15,401 nt of DNA. Origin: Alphaproteobacteria bacterium. Its GTDB lineage: Bacteria; Pseudomonadota; Alphaproteobacteria; JABSOH01; JABAAW01. The translations under genes and the position numbers were made by a program. The notes below the pieces were generated by a model that saw only the letters and a program-made list of their open reading frames with translations, ran no database searches and was not told where the DNA came from. Positions within the stretch are counted from its first letter, which is position 1; the number at the start of each line of letters is the position of its first letter. The stretch spans positions 1 through 15,401 of the forward strand of contig JABAAD010000005.1 in assembly GCA_014238935.1 (NCBI GenBank), read 5' to 3'. Positions 1-9,757 of this stretch are shown here, piece by piece.

Positions 1-87
1 ATTTCTTACCCGACGCTCTACGAGCACCGTCACCGTCTTGTCGTTGCCGTTTGCAACAACCTCTCCCTGTAAAATACGCTTCGGCAT
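1..87 (-). CDS. rpsQ: 30S ribosomal protein S17, N-terminal part (cut by window edge)
   Basis: S17 binds 16S rRNA early in small-subunit assembly. Only the first 29 codons are inside the window; the frame is open to position 1. The visible protein starts MPKRILQGEVV and continues with NDKTVTVLVERRV, matching the usual S17 opening (MPKRxLQG followed by a DKTVxVxVERR strand). The ATG at 87 lies 3 nt after the rpmC stop, and an AAAGGA ribosome binding site sits inside the end of rpmC about 95-100. It is the last visible gene of the str-S10 operon; its C-terminal half lies outside the window. Confidence 0.95.
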   Translation of the reverse strand, partial: MPKRILQGEVVANGNDKTVTVLVERRVRN

Positions 88-90
88 GGG

Positions 91-366
91 TCAATCCTTT
101 TTCGCTTCTTTCGTTTCGTTGTCGCGCTGGGCGAGCAGCGTTTTGATGCGCGCGATTTGTCTTCGCGCGACGCGCACGGCGTGCGACGCCTCCAGCTGTC
201 CCTGCGCTTGTCGAAAGCGCAGATTGAACCCTTCGCGTCGTAGCGCGACCAATTGCTCTTTCAACTCGTCGGCGCTCTTGCGCTTGAGCTCCAAGAACAG
301 CCTGTTGCCGCCTTGCGAGCCCTCAACCGTTTTTGTCGTTGTTTTTTGCGCCATCGTTCTTTTCAT
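91..366 (-). CDS. rpmC: 50S ribosomal protein L29, extended
   Basis: L29 is a small helical hairpin protein near the polypeptide exit of the large subunit. The L29 core is clear: [20 protein letters not shown], then [14 protein letters not shown] and [18 protein letters not shown] at about residues 26-79. At 91 residues it is longer than the common 60-70, because of about 24 extra N-terminal residues (rich in Thr, Lys and Gly) and a short charged C-terminal tail. The start at 366 gives an ATGA overlap with the rplP stop, which suggests translational coupling. A second ATG at 354 (MAQKTTTK) would give 87 residues. Neither has a well-placed Shine-Dalgarno, so the exact start is uncertain; the extension persists either way. 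Confidence 0.93.
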   Translation of the reverse strand: MKRTMAQKTTTKTVEGSQGGNRLFLELKRKSADELKEQLVALRREGFNLRFRQAQGQLEASHAVRVARRQIARIKTLLAQRDNETKEAKKD

Positions 367-791
367 CCCCTGTTGTCTTCGAGCGCAAGCCTTGAGACGA
401 CTTTCGTGTTGATCGGCAGTTTTGCCGCCGCCAGTCGCAGGGATTGGTCTGCCAGATTGTCGGCGACGCCTTCCATTTCAAACAGGATGCGACCGGGCTG
501 GACGCGGCAAGCCCAAAATTCGGGAGACCCCTTGCCCTTTCCCATGCGCACCTCGATGGGTTTTTTGGATACGGGAATGTCCGGAAAGATACGAATCCAT
601 ATCTTGCCCTGCCTGCGGATGTGGCGCACGATCGCTCGCCGCGCCGCCTCGATCTGACGCGAGGTGATGCGTGCACTCGACAACGCCTTCAAGCCGTGCG
701 AACCGAAGTTCAGACGACTGCCGCCCTTCGCAACGCCGCGCACTCTGCCCTTATGCACCTTGCGATGTTTCGGTTTCTTGGGAATCAACAC
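363..791 (-). CDS. rplP: 50S ribosomal protein L16
   Basis: L16 (142 aa; usual 136-140) helps form the A-site tRNA binding region of the large subunit. The sequence opens [19 protein letters not shown], followed by the conserved SHGLKAL and [15 protein letters not shown], then [14 protein letters not shown] and VRMGKGKG at about residues 81-88. Arg82 in this last motif corresponds to the arginine hydroxylated in E. coli L16. The start codon is GTG at 791, supported by a purine-rich AGGGAGGGAGAG just upstream. It lies 18 nt after the rpsC stop and overlaps rpmC by 4 nt. Confidence 0.97.
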   Translation of the reverse strand: MLIPKKPKHRKVHKGRVRGVAKGGSRLNFGSHGLKALSSARITSRQIEAARRAIVRHIRRQGKIWIRIFPDIPVSKKPIEVRMGKGKGSPEFWACRVQPGRILFEMEGVADNLADQSLRLAAAKLPINTKVVSRLALEDNRG

Positions 792-809
792 GGCGTATCT
801 CTCCCTCCC

Positions 810-1487
810 TTACGCGAGGTTCTCGTTGCCGCGCAGCTTCGCGCGTGCGGTCGGATCGTAACTCATGATCTCGCCCTTGAATATCCAAACCTTGACGCCG
901 CAAACGCCGTAGGTGGTCATCGCGCTCGCCGTGCCGTAGTCGATGTCGGCACGCAATGTATGCAACGGAACGCGTCCCTCTCGATACCACTCCATACGCG
1001 CAATCTCCGCTCCCCCCAGCCTTCCCGCACAATTGATGCGAATGCCCAGAGCTCCCATACGAAGGCTGTTTTGCACCGCGCGTTTCATCGCCCGTCGAAA
1101 GGCGATACGGCGTTCCAACTGCTGGGCGACCGTCTCGGCGACGAGTTTCGCGTCCAGTTCGGGTTTGCGAATCTCCTGAATGTTCAGCGAGATGTCCATG
1201 CCCGTCGTTTTTTTCAAGTCCTCGCGCAACTTCTCGATGTCTGCGCCGCGCTTGCCGATGATGACACCTGGGCGCGCCGAGAAGATCGTCACCGAGGGGT
1301 TCTTCGCAGCACGCTCGACCAAAATCCGCGAGATCGAAGCTCCCTTCAAGGTGGCATAGAGATGCTTGCGCAGCGCCAAGTCCTCGTGCAGCAGCTTTCC
1401 GTACTCCTTGCTGCCCGCATACCAGCGCGAATCCCAGCTGCGATTCACGCCGACGCGAAAGCCAATCGGGTTCGTCTTCTGTCCCAT
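810..1487 (-). CDS. rpsC: 30S ribosomal protein S3
   Basis: S3 (225 aa) is a small-subunit head protein at the mRNA entry site. Visible landmarks are the start [16 protein letters not shown], the KH-domain loop GKRG at residues 78-81, the helix [19 protein letters not shown], and the C-terminal block [17 protein letters not shown] with [13 protein letters not shown] at 155-185. The [19 protein letters not shown] stretch is of alphaproteobacterial type. The frame stays open upstream to 1574, but that part overlaps rplV. The ATG at 1487 matches the family start and has a GGAG motif about 10 nt upstream. It lies 7 nt after rplV. Confidence 0.97.
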   Translation of the reverse strand: MGQKTNPIGFRVGVNRSWDSRWYAGSKEYGKLLHEDLALRKHLYATLKGASISRILVERAAKNPSVTIFSARPGVIIGKRGADIEKLREDLKKTTGMDISLNIQEIRKPELDAKLVAETVAQQLERRIAFRRAMKRAVQNSLRMGALGIRINCAGRLGGAEIARMEWYREGRVPLHTLRADIDYGTASAMTTYGVCGVKVWIFKGEIMSYDPTARAKLRGNENLA

Positions 1488-1494
1488 CGCTCGA

Positions 1495-1968
1495 CTACTC
1501 CGCCTCGCGCTCTTCGACGACGATCGTGATCGCGCTGAAGTCCTTGATGATCGGCGCAGCCCTTCCGCGCGCACGCGGACGAAAACGACGCATACGACGA
1601 GCCTTGCCCACCCAAGCCTCCTTCACAACTAGGCGATCGATATCCAACTGCTTGTTGTTCTCCGCGTTCGCAACGACAGAGCGTAAAAGCTTGCCGACGA
1701 CGAGGGCTATGCGCTGTTTCGAAAAGCGCAACTCTTGCAAGGCGCGATCGACGGGCTTCAGGCGAATCGTGCGCGCTACATCGTTCAACTTGCGAGCGCT
1801 GATGCGCACCATATTCGCCTTGCCCCTACTCTCTTTCTCGCCGCGACCGTAGCGCAGCACCTCGCGCGATGTCGACTCTATCTCTTTGCTGGGCTTGTCG
1901 CGCGGAGCCTTGCTTGCAACGCTCGTCTTCTTCGAGGGCTTTGCTATGGGGTTCTCTTTGTTTGCCAT
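1495..1968 (-). CDS. rplV: 50S ribosomal protein L22 with long N-terminal extension
   Basis: L22 binds 23S rRNA; its globular domain lies on the outer surface by the tunnel exit and a beta-hairpin reaches into the tunnel. The L22 core starts at about residue 52 ([19 protein letters not shown]) and includes SVVANAENN, the basic hairpin [16 protein letters not shown] (121-136) and the final strand [12 protein letters not shown]. The total is 157 aa, against about 110 in E. coli and roughly 126 in many alphaproteobacteria. The added N-terminal segment (residues 1-50) is rich in Lys, Ser and Glu and looks disordered. The long start is well supported: the ATG at 1968 has a near-perfect Shine-Dalgarno 5 nt upstream that overlaps the rpsS stop. 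Confidence 0.96.
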   Translation of the reverse strand: MANKENPIAKPSKKTSVASKAPRDKPSKEIESTSREVLRYGRGEKESRGKANMVRISARKLNDVARTIRLKPVDRALQELRFSKQRIALVVGKLLRSVVANAENNKQLDIDRLVVKEAWVGKARRMRRFRPRARGRAAPIIKDFSAITIVVEEREAE

Positions 1969-1973
1969 CCTGC

Positions 1974-1982
1974 CCTCCTTTA
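1974..1982 (-). promoter_or_regulatory. Strong Shine-Dalgarno for rplV, overlapping rpsS stop
   Basis: Read on the minus strand this is TAAAGGAGG. It combines the rpsS stop codon TAA with an almost complete anti-16S match, 5 nt before the rplV ATG. This fixes the rplV start and therefore the N-terminal extension of L22. Confidence 0.85.
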
Positions 1983-2258
1983 CGCGCGTTTCGCCTTCTT
2001 GTCGCCCGAATGGGCGTAGAAGGTACGGGTGGGAGCGAACTCGCCGAACTTGTGTCCGATCATGTCCTCGGTGACGAAGACGGGCACGAACTTGCGACCG
2101 TTATGCACGGCGAAATTCAAGCCCACGAACTGCGGCAGAATCGTCGAGCGTCGTGACCAAGTTTTGATAGGATCCTTGCGTCCCGACTCGCGCACCTTCT
2201 CCGCCTTGGCAAGGAGGTAGCCGTCGACAAAAGGACCTTTCCATACAGAACGTGACAT
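1980..2258 (-). CDS. rpsS: 30S ribosomal protein S19
   Basis: S19 (92 aa, the usual length) sits in the head of the small subunit with S13 and contacts the A-site side. It shows the canonical start [16 protein letters not shown], then [22 protein letters not shown] and the C-terminal [19 protein letters not shown] with GHKFGEF at about residues 68-74. The ATG at 2258 has an AGGAG about 12 nt upstream, in a 22-nt gap after rplB. Nothing unusual is seen in the protein. Confidence 0.97.
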   Translation of the reverse strand: MSRSVWKGPFVDGYLLAKAEKVRESGRKDPIKTWSRRSTILPQFVGLNFAVHNGRKFVPVFVTEDMIGHKFGEFAPTRTFYAHSGDKKAKRA

Positions 2259-2280
2259 TGCTATTAAATCTCCTCTTCGC

Positions 2281-3111
2281 TCAGCGTTTTCTTCCGCGCG
2301 GACGCACGATCAGTCGGTTCGACGCAGATTTTTTGCGGGTCTTCTTGCCCTTCGTGGGCTTTCCCCAAGGCGATACGGGATGCCTTCCACCGGCAGTTTT
2401 ACCCTCGCCGCCGCCGTGCGGATGGTCGATTGGGTTCATCGCAACGCCGCGCACTGTGGGTCTTCTGCCGAGCCACCGCGTGCGTCCCGCCTTGCCGAGT
2501 TTTTTGTTCTTGTTGTCGGGGTTGGAGAGTGTTCCCACGCTCGCCTTGCATCCGCCTGGGACCATGCGGATTTCGCCGCTTTTCAAGCGCACTTGAGCGT
2601 AGCCCTTGTCGCGTCCGACGATTTGTGCAAATCCTCCTGCGGCGCGTACCAGTTGTCCTCCTCTGCCCTCCTGTAGCTCGATGTTGTGGACGAGCGTGCC
2701 TACGGGCAGCGAGAACAAAGGCGCCGCGTTGCCCGGTTTCACATCCACCGAAGCAGCAGAGACGACATGGTCGCCCGCAACCAGCTTTTGTGGAGCAAGG
2801 ATATAGGCGTGTTCGCCGTCCTCGTATTTCACCAGCGCGATGAAACAGCTGCGGTTCGGATCGTATTCCAAACGCAACACTTCTCCCTTAGCGTCGATCT
2901 TAGTGCGTTTGAAGTCGATCACGCGATACTTCTGCTTGTGACCACCACCGATGTGTCGCGTCGTGATGCGTCCGCGATTGTTGCGACCGCCCGTCTTGCT
3001 CTTGCCTTTCGTCAGAGCCTTGAACGGCTTGCCGCGATGCAGCCCCTCGCGCACGACAGAGACCAACGCGCGGCGACCGGGAGAAGTAGGTTTGGCAGAT
3101 TTCAACGGCAT
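2281..3111 (-). CDS. rplB: 50S ribosomal protein L2
   Basis: L2 (276 aa, usual 273-280) is a primary 23S rRNA binding protein needed for subunit association and the peptidyl-transferase region. The start [17 protein letters not shown] matches the family. Downstream are [19 protein letters not shown] (41-59), the SH3-like central domain with [12 protein letters not shown], and the highly conserved [16 protein letters not shown] (223-238) and [16 protein letters not shown] (244-259). The frame extends upstream to 3255 but that overlaps rplW, and the family start is the ATG at 3111. The Shine-Dalgarno is weak. It lies 13 nt after rplW. Confidence 0.97.
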   Translation of the reverse strand: MPLKSAKPTSPGRRALVSVVREGLHRGKPFKALTKGKSKTGGRNNRGRITTRHIGGGHKQKYRVIDFKRTKIDAKGEVLRLEYDPNRSCFIALVKYEDGEHAYILAPQKLVAGDHVVSAASVDVKPGNAAPLFSLPVGTLVHNIELQEGRGGQLVRAAGGFAQIVGRDKGYAQVRLKSGEIRMVPGGCKASVGTLSNPDNKNKKLGKAGRTRWLGRRPTVRGVAMNPIDHPHGGGEGKTAGGRHPVSPWGKPTKGKKTRKKSASNRLIVRPRGRKR

Positions 3112-3124
3112 AAAAACACAATCT

Positions 3125-3451
3125 CTACTTCGTCGCAGAACCAATATCGATGCTTTCGCCCTTTGCCAAGCGCACGAAAGCCTTTTTCGTCTCCTTGCGC
3201 CTGCCGATCCTGCCGCGAAAACGTTTCTGTTTGCCCTGCAAGCGCGAGGTTGCAACGGAGTCGACCTTCACTTTGAAAATTTTTTCGATCGCCGAGCGAA
3301 TCTCGGGTTTTGTCGCGTCCAAAGCAACGCGAAAGGTCACCTCGTTGCGCTCTGCTCCGAAGGTCGCCTTTTCGCTGATGACGGGCTGAAGCAACAGCGC
3401 GAGCGCGCGCGACATGGAAACGTTCGTTTTTTTGAAGAACTTCCAGCTCAT
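3125..3451 (-). CDS. rplW: 50S ribosomal protein L23
   Basis: L23 (108 aa) binds domain III of 23S rRNA at the tunnel exit, where trigger factor and SRP dock. The core reads [14 protein letters not shown], then [20 protein letters not shown] (43-62), followed by [20 protein letters not shown]; the [11 protein letters not shown] strand is alphaproteobacterial in style. There are about 12 extra N-terminal residues ([12 protein letters not shown]) before the family start. The ATG at 3451 overlaps the rplD stop as ATGA and has a GGGGGAG about 13 nt upstream. An internal ATG (residue 13, near 3415) has no ribosome binding site, so the longer form is preferred. Confidence 0.95.
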   Translation of the reverse strand: MSWKFFKKTNVSMSRALALLLQPVISEKATFGAERNEVTFRVALDATKPEIRSAIEKIFKVKVDSVATSRLQGKQKRFRGRIGRRKETKKAFVRLAKGESIDIGSATK

Positions 3452-4092
3452 GATGCTATTTCTCTCCCCCCTGTGCCGCGGCGCACGACCTCTTCGAGCG
3501 TGCTTTTTCCAAGCAGTAGCGCGTCGTACTTGACGATGTCGTAGATATTTAACCCCTGCTGTGGCACGAGCAAAATCCGCGGCAGATTGCGCGCCGCCAG
3601 CTGAAAGTTGCGATCGGGCATCTCGCCCAAAACGATCATGGCATTCTGCAACGCGCCCCAGTTCTTGCGTTTTTGTGCCAAAACCGCCGTCTTCGGTGCC
3701 TCCAGCGTCTCTTGCTCGATCACGAACAGCTTCCCCTCCCGTTGCTTCTCGGAGAGCGCCGAGCAGAGCGCCGCTTGGCGCACCTTCTTCTGCAACGAAT
3801 GCGCGTGGCTTCGCGGTGTCGGTCCGAAGGCGACTCCGCCGCCGCGAAAATGAGAAACCTTGCGCGTGCTTCTACGCGCGCTGCCCGATCCTTTCTGACG
3901 CATGATTTTGCGCGTGCTGCCACGGATCTCGCCGCGACTCTTCACCTTGTGCGTTCCCGCGCGTCGCTTTGCCAGCTGCCAATTCACGACACGCGCGAGC
4001 AAATCTTTGCGAAAAGGAGCAGCGAACACGGCATCGGCAACCTCGACCTCGCCCGTCTTCTTGCCGTCCAAAGAATGTACGGGAATCTTCAC
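3448..4092 (-). CDS. rplD: 50S ribosomal protein L4
   Basis: L4 (214 aa) is an early assembly protein with a loop reaching the exit tunnel; in E. coli it also represses its own operon. The N-terminal MKIPVHSLDGKKTGEVEV is followed by the long basic tunnel loop (about residues 46-103), which includes REIRGSTRKI-like basic runs, HFRGGGVAFGP and PRSHAHSLQKK. The C-terminal Rossmann-like part has RNLPRILLVPQQGLNIYDIV. The start is GTG at 4092, overlapping the rplC stop as GTGA, and the end overlaps rplW, so three genes are translationally linked. I looked for no S10-type leader because L4 control targets differ between phyla. Confidence 0.96.
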   Translation of the reverse strand: MKIPVHSLDGKKTGEVEVADAVFAAPFRKDLLARVVNWQLAKRRAGTHKVKSRGEIRGSTRKIMRQKGSGSARRSTRKVSHFRGGGVAFGPTPRSHAHSLQKKVRQAALCSALSEKQREGKLFVIEQETLEAPKTAVLAQKRKNWGALQNAMIVLGEMPDRNFQLAARNLPRILLVPQQGLNIYDIVKYDALLLGKSTLEEVVRRGTGGREIAS

Positions 4093-4946
4093 GAGTCCCC
4101 TCCCTCGCCTTGCGAAGTTTCGCCAGATGTTTCGACGGATGTGCTGTCGGACTTGTCATCAGACGGGGATGCGTCTTTGCTACTTTCTTTGATTCCTGCC
4201 TTAGTTCCTGCGGGTTTGGGCGCTTCGCTCGGCAAGGCTTTCTTACCCGCGTCTCTGAGTGTCACCCATCCGCCTTTTGCGCCGGGGATGGCACCCTTGA
4301 CAAAAATCAGATCTTTCTCTTCGTCCAACGCGAGGATTTGCAAGTTCTCGATCGTGACGCGTTTTCCGCCCATGCGTCCTGGCATCTTTTTGCCCTTGAA
4401 CACCTTGCCCGGATACTCGCGGTTGCCGGTCGATCCCATCGAGCGGTGCGAGACGGACACGCCGTGCGTCGCGCGCAAGCCCTTGAATCCGTAGCGTTTC
4501 ATCGCTCCCGCAAAGCCCTTGCCGATCGAGAGCGCCGTTGCATCGACGAATTGTCCTTTTGCAAAGTGCAAAACAGAAAACTCCGCGCTAGGCGGAGGCA
4601 GGCAGTCTTTAGACACAGGAAAGGAGACGATCTTGCGCATCGTGGGACATTCGGCTTTGGCAAAAACGCCGCGCATGGGCTTGCTCAAACGTTGTGGCTT
4701 TTGCTCGCCTGCGGCGACGCGCACACGAAACAACCCGTCCGGGGCAGGGCTTGTGGCTGCGTCCAGCACGCGTGCACCCTCGAGACGCAGCATCGAGACG
4801 GGACAATGCCTTCCGTCCTCAGCGAACCATCGCGTCATACCGACCTTCTGCGTCAAGACACCGCAACGCCGCGATGCCACCTTATGCGCAGACGGGGTTG
4901 GCGACGAGTTTGGCGACGGGGTTAGTTCGGAGACGTTTTCGGACAT
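4089..4946 (-). CDS. rplC: 50S ribosomal protein L3 with extensions at both ends
   Basis: L3 is one of the first proteins to assemble on 23S rRNA, and its central loop reaches the peptidyl-transferase centre. The core runs from CGVLTQKVGMTRWFAEDG (28-45) through GKGFAGAMKRYGF to VSHRSMGSTG, KVFKGKKMPGRMGG and the closing VKGAIPGAKGG. The protein is 285 aa, against about 206-240 normally. There is a Ser/Pro-rich N-terminal lead of about 25 residues and an acidic Ser/Asp/Glu-rich tail of about 50 residues (236-285). The ATG at 4946 has only a distant GAGGTG upstream; a GTG at 4880 could give a family-length N-terminus. The loop residue equivalent to E. coli Gln150 is Glu177. It lies 4 nt after rpsJ. 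Confidence 0.95.
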   Translation of the reverse strand: MSENVSELTPSPNSSPTPSAHKVASRRCGVLTQKVGMTRWFAEDGRHCPVSMLRLEGARVLDAATSPAPDGLFRVRVAAGEQKPQRLSKPMRGVFAKAECPTMRKIVSFPVSKDCLPPPSAEFSVLHFAKGQFVDATALSIGKGFAGAMKRYGFKGLRATHGVSVSHRSMGSTGNREYPGKVFKGKKMPGRMGGKRVTIENLQILALDEEKDLIFVKGAIPGAKGGWVTLRDAGKKALPSEAPKPAGTKAGIKESSKDASPSDDKSDSTSVETSGETSQGEGGDS

Positions 4947-4950
4947 GGGA

Positions 4951-5259
4951 TTAGATTTTCACCTCGATTTTGACCCCCGCCGCCAAATCGAGCTTCGATA
5001 GTGCCTCGACTGTTTGCGGCGTTGAATCGACGATGTCGATCAAACGTTTGTGCGTGCGCATTTCGAACTGCTCGCGGCTCTTCTTGTCGATGTGCGGCGA
5101 GCGCAGCACAGTAAAGCGTTCGATATGCGTCGGCAGAGGAATGGGACCTCGCACCTGCGCGCCCGTCTTGCGTGCAGCAGAAACGATCTCCAAGGTCGAC
5201 TGGTCGAGCATCTTGTGATCGTACGCCTTCAGGCGAATACGGATGTTTTGACTTGCCAT
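4951..5259 (-). CDS. rpsJ: 30S ribosomal protein S10
   Basis: S10 (102 aa, usual length) is a small-subunit head protein that, as NusE, also joins transcription antitermination complexes. The sequence shows the typical [16 protein letters not shown] near the N-terminus, [19 protein letters not shown] (38-56) and the loop [16 protein letters not shown]. The ATG at 5259 has only a weak AAAAGA upstream. The 49-nt gap after tuf shows no promoter that I can recognise, so the S10 genes appear to be read through from the str genes. Confidence 0.97.
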   Translation of the reverse strand: MASQNIRIRLKAYDHKMLDQSTLEIVSAARKTGAQVRGPIPLPTHIERFTVLRSPHIDKKSREQFEMRTHKRLIDIVDSTPQTVEALSKLDLAAGVKIEVKI

Positions 5260-5308
5260 AATCTTTTGTCGTTCTGTTACGCGCTGTTTTCAGTTGATCG
5301 AGTGGGTG

Positions 5309-6499
<1,191 letters not shown>

Positions 6500-6513
6500 G
6501 GAAACAGTCTCCT

Positions 6514-6539
6514 AGAAGGTTAGGGTTGAAAGAAGGTTA
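6514..6539. repeat. 9-bp direct repeat in the fusA-tuf spacer
   Basis: AGAAGGTTA occurs at 6514-6522 and again at 6531-6539 (plus-strand reading), 17 bp apart. On the minus strand each copy starts with TAA. The upstream copy supplies the fusA stop codon, so a second TAA follows closely in the spacer. It may be only a small local duplication. Confidence 0.6.
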
Positions 6540-8609
6540 CGCAGATTGAGAACAGATTTCTTGCGCGATGCTCGGAGGAACATGCGCGTAAGAATCGAAC
6601 AGCATGCTGTATTGTGCCCGCCCTTGGCTCATGCTTCTGAGCGTGTTGACATAGCCAAACATGTTCGCCAGCGGCACTTGCGCGTTGATGACGCGCGCGT
6701 TGCCGCGCTGTTCCATAGAGCCCACCTGTCCGCGTCGAGCGTTGAGGTCGCCGATGATGTCGCCCATATAGTCCTCAGGGGTGACCACCTCCACCTTCAT
6801 AATGGGCTCCAGCAGCTTTGCTCCCGCCTTCGGCATCGCTTCGCGGAAGGCGGCGCGTGCCGCGATCTCGAAGGCAAGCACCGACGAATCTACCTCGTGA
6901 TGCGCTCCGTCGAACAAGGTCGCCTTCACATCGATGACGGGGTAGCCCGCCAGAACGCCGTTGTTCATCGCCTGCTTCAAGCCTTTTTCGACCCCCGGAA
7001 TGTATTCTTTCGGCACAGCACCGCCGACAATTTTGCCGACGAAGGTGAAGCCCGTTCCCTTCTCGCCGGGCTCGAAGCGCAACGCGATGCGTGCGAATTG
7101 TCCCGCACCGCCCGTCTGCTTCTTGTGCGTGTAGTCGATTTCGTAAGTCTTTGTGATCGTTTCGCGGTAAGCGACCTGCGGTGCGCCGACATCGGCTTCG
7201 ACCTTGAACTCGCGCTTCATGCGATCGACGATAATCTCCAAATGCAGCTCGCCCATACCCTTGATGATCGTCTGTCCGCTCTCCTCGTCGGAGGCGACAC
7301 GGAAACTCGGATCCTCGCTTGCCAAGCGACCGAGCGCCGTGCTCATGCGTTCTTGGTCTGCCTTCGTCTTCGGTTCGACGGCAACCTCGATGACGGGATC
7401 GGGAAACTCCATACGCTCCAAGACGAGCGGATGCGCGCTGTCGCACAGCGTATCGCCTGTCGTCGTGTCCTTCAGCCCGCACAGCGCGACGATGTCGCCG
7501 GCGCGTGCCTCCTTGATGTCTTCGCGCGAGTTCGAATGCATCAACAGCATTCGACCGATTCGCTCTTTCTTGTCCTTGACCGTATTCAACAGCTGCATGC
7601 CCGATTCGATCTTGCCCGAGTAGACGCGCGCGAAGGTGAGCGAGCCGACGAAGGGATCGTTCATAATTTTGAACGCCAGCAACGAGGGGGGAACATCGTC
7701 CTTGGGCTCGCGCTTAATCTTCTCGCCGTTGTGCTCCTCTCCCTCGACGGGGGGCAGGTCGGACGGAGCGGGCAGATAGCGCACGACGGCGTCCAAAAGG
7801 GGTTGGACGCCCTTGTTCTTGAACGCGCTGCCGCAAAGAACGGGGACGATCTTTCCCGAAAGAGTTCCCTTGCGAATACACGCGATCAGCTCCTGCGGCG
7901 AGGGAGTCGTGCCGTCCAAGTAAGTTTCCATCGCCTTGTCGTCGTGCAAGACGGCGAGTTCGATCATCGCCTCGCGCGCTTGCGCCACCTTCGTGCGCAT
8001 CGCTTCGGGAATATCTTGGGTGCTCATTTCTGCGCCCAACGATTCTTCTTTCCAGACGAGCGCCTTCTCTTCGACGAGGTCGAAGATTCCTTGGAAATCT
8101 TCTTCCTTGCCCCACGGCAGCTGCAGCAGCAACGGGGTTGCGCCCAGTCGCTCACGAATCATATCGACACATCGATCGAAGTCTGCGCCCATGCGATCCA
8201 TTTTGTTGATGAAAGCCATGCGCGGCACTTGATACTTGTCCGCTTGTCGCCAGACGGTCTCGGATTGCGGCTCGACACCCGCGACCGCGTCGAAGACGGC
8301 GACCGCGCCGTCCAGCACGCGCAACGAGCGTTCCACCTCGATGGTGAAATCGACATGTCCGGGAGTGTCGATGATGTTGATGCGATGGTCTTTCCAAAAC
8401 GCCGTTGTCGCCGCCGAGGTAATGGTGATGCCGCGTTCTTGTTCTTGTTCCATCCAATCCATCACGGCGTTGCCGTCGTGGACCTCTCCGATCTTGTACG
8501 AGCGACCGGTGTAGTAGAGAATGCGTTCTGTCGTCGTCGTCTTGCCCGCATCGATGTGCGCCATAATGCCAATGTTGCGGTAGCGGTCTATGTCGGTCGT
8601 GCGTGCCAT
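6537..8609 (-). CDS. fusA: Elongation factor G
   Basis: EF-G (690 aa) is the GTPase that drives translocation and, with RRF, ribosome recycling. The G domain is complete: AHIDAGKT (17-24), QERGITI in switch I (57-63), DTPGH (81-85) and NKMD (135-138). Later landmarks are domain II ([15 protein letters not shown]), domain III with GMGELHLEI, and domain IV-V with YIPGVEKGL and [27 protein letters not shown] sequence. The frame stays open upstream to 8786, but that part overlaps rpsG. The ATG at 8609 ([15 protein letters not shown]) matches the family and has GAGG 8 nt upstream, 11 nt after rpsG. Confidence 0.98.
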   Translation of the reverse strand: MARTTDIDRYRNIGIMAHIDAGKTTTTERILYYTGRSYKIGEVHDGNAVMDWMEQEQERGITITSAATTAFWKDHRINIIDTPGHVDFTIEVERSLRVLDGAVAVFDAVAGVEPQSETVWRQADKYQVPRMAFINKMDRMGADFDRCVDMIRERLGATPLLLQLPWGKEEDFQGIFDLVEEKALVWKEESLGAEMSTQDIPEAMRTKVAQAREAMIELAVLHDDKAMETYLDGTTPSPQELIACIRKGTLSGKIVPVLCGSAFKNKGVQPLLDAVVRYLPAPSDLPPVEGEEHNGEKIKREPKDDVPPSLLAFKIMNDPFVGSLTFARVYSGKIESGMQLLNTVKDKKERIGRMLLMHSNSREDIKEARAGDIVALCGLKDTTTGDTLCDSAHPLVLERMEFPDPVIEVAVEPKTKADQERMSTALGRLASEDPSFRVASDEESGQTIIKGMGELHLEIIVDRMKREFKVEADVGAPQVAYRETITKTYEIDYTHKKQTGGAGQFARIALRFEPGEKGTGFTFVGKIVGGAVPKEYIPGVEKGLKQAMNNGVLAGYPVIDVKATLFDGAHHEVDSSVLAFEIAARAAFREAMPKAGAKLLEPIMKVEVVTPEDYMGDIIGDLNARRGQVGSMEQRGNARVINAQVPLANMFGYVNTLRSMSQGRAQYSMLFDSYAHVPPSIAQEICSQSA

Positions 8610-8620
8610 CGTTCGCGCCT

Positions 8621-9482
<862 letters not shown>

Positions 9483-9548
9483 GTAACGAGGATCTTGAAA
9501 ATTGACAAAGAAGAGTGAATAAAAAAGGATTGGTTACAGCGCAAACAA

Positions 9549-9591
9549 CCGAGCGCCTCTTCCTGCACTTTGCAAAAAAGACGAGGCTCGG
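9549..9591 (-). promoter_or_regulatory. Possible hairpin in the rpsL leader
   Basis: CCGAG (9549-9553) pairs with CTCGG (9587-9591) and CCTC (9556-9559) with GAGG (9583-9586), leaving a 2-nt bulge. Inside the loop, TGCA (9564-9567) and TGCA (9571-9574) can form a further short stem. The element lies in the untranslated leader of the str operon, about 70-110 nt before the rpsL ATG. On neither strand is it followed directly by a T-run, so it does not look like a simple terminator. It could be an RNA control element, but this is inference. Confidence 0.45.
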
Positions 9592-9637
9592 TATCACAAC
9601 GATGTCGTCGACACGCTCAAGGTGTGAGTGCCTTACG

Positions 9638-9678
9638 CTTGTCAAAGATGATTCTATGTTTTTGCTTCCCCTTGTCAA
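9638..9678 (-). repeat. Two direct TTGACAAG copies at the str promoter
   Basis: On the minus strand TTGACAAG occurs at 9678-9671, where it forms the -35 box, and again at 9645-9638, 33 bp downstream near the predicted transcription start. The spacing is close to three helical turns, as in some operators. The second copy has no good -10 box, so it is not an obvious second promoter. Confidence 0.5.
9651..9678 (-). promoter_or_regulatory. Sigma-70-type promoter of the str-S10 operon
   Basis: On the minus strand there is a perfect -35 TTGACA (9678-9673), a 16-nt spacer and a -10 TAGAAT (9656-9651; one mismatch to TATAAT). An A-rich tract (about 9692-9706) lies just upstream of the -35, like an UP element. 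Transcription would start near 9644, giving a leader of about 160 nt before rpsL. It is the best promoter match found in the divergent region and fits high-level expression of translation genes. Confidence 0.75.
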
Positions 9679-9687
9679 GCCCTTGAC
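9674..9687. promoter_or_regulatory. Inverted repeat over the str -35 box
   Basis: GTCAAG-CC-CTTGAC is a perfect 6-bp inverted repeat with a 2-bp centre. It overlaps the -35 hexamer of the minus-strand promoter. This position suits a repressor or activator site, but no regulator is known from the window. The plus-strand half also reads TTGACG, but no -10 follows at the right distance. Confidence 0.4.
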
Positions 9688-9757
9688 GATGTTTTTGATT
9701 TTTTTTCTCTCGCGTGGCGGAAGAGGGAATGCTAGGCTTTTGTGGAGGCAAGGGTGG

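Noticed and set aside
444..1529. A 361-codon plus-strand frame across rplP and rpsC
   Set aside because: It lies opposite two certain ribosomal protein genes, crosses their boundary and has no family resemblance.
3112..3255. Longer rplB start giving 324 residues
   Set aside because: It overlaps rplW; the [12 protein letters not shown] start at 3111 fits the L2 family length.
9617..9645. A second promoter from the downstream TTGACA copy
   Set aside because: The hexamer at the proper distance reads CCTTGA, a poor -10 box.
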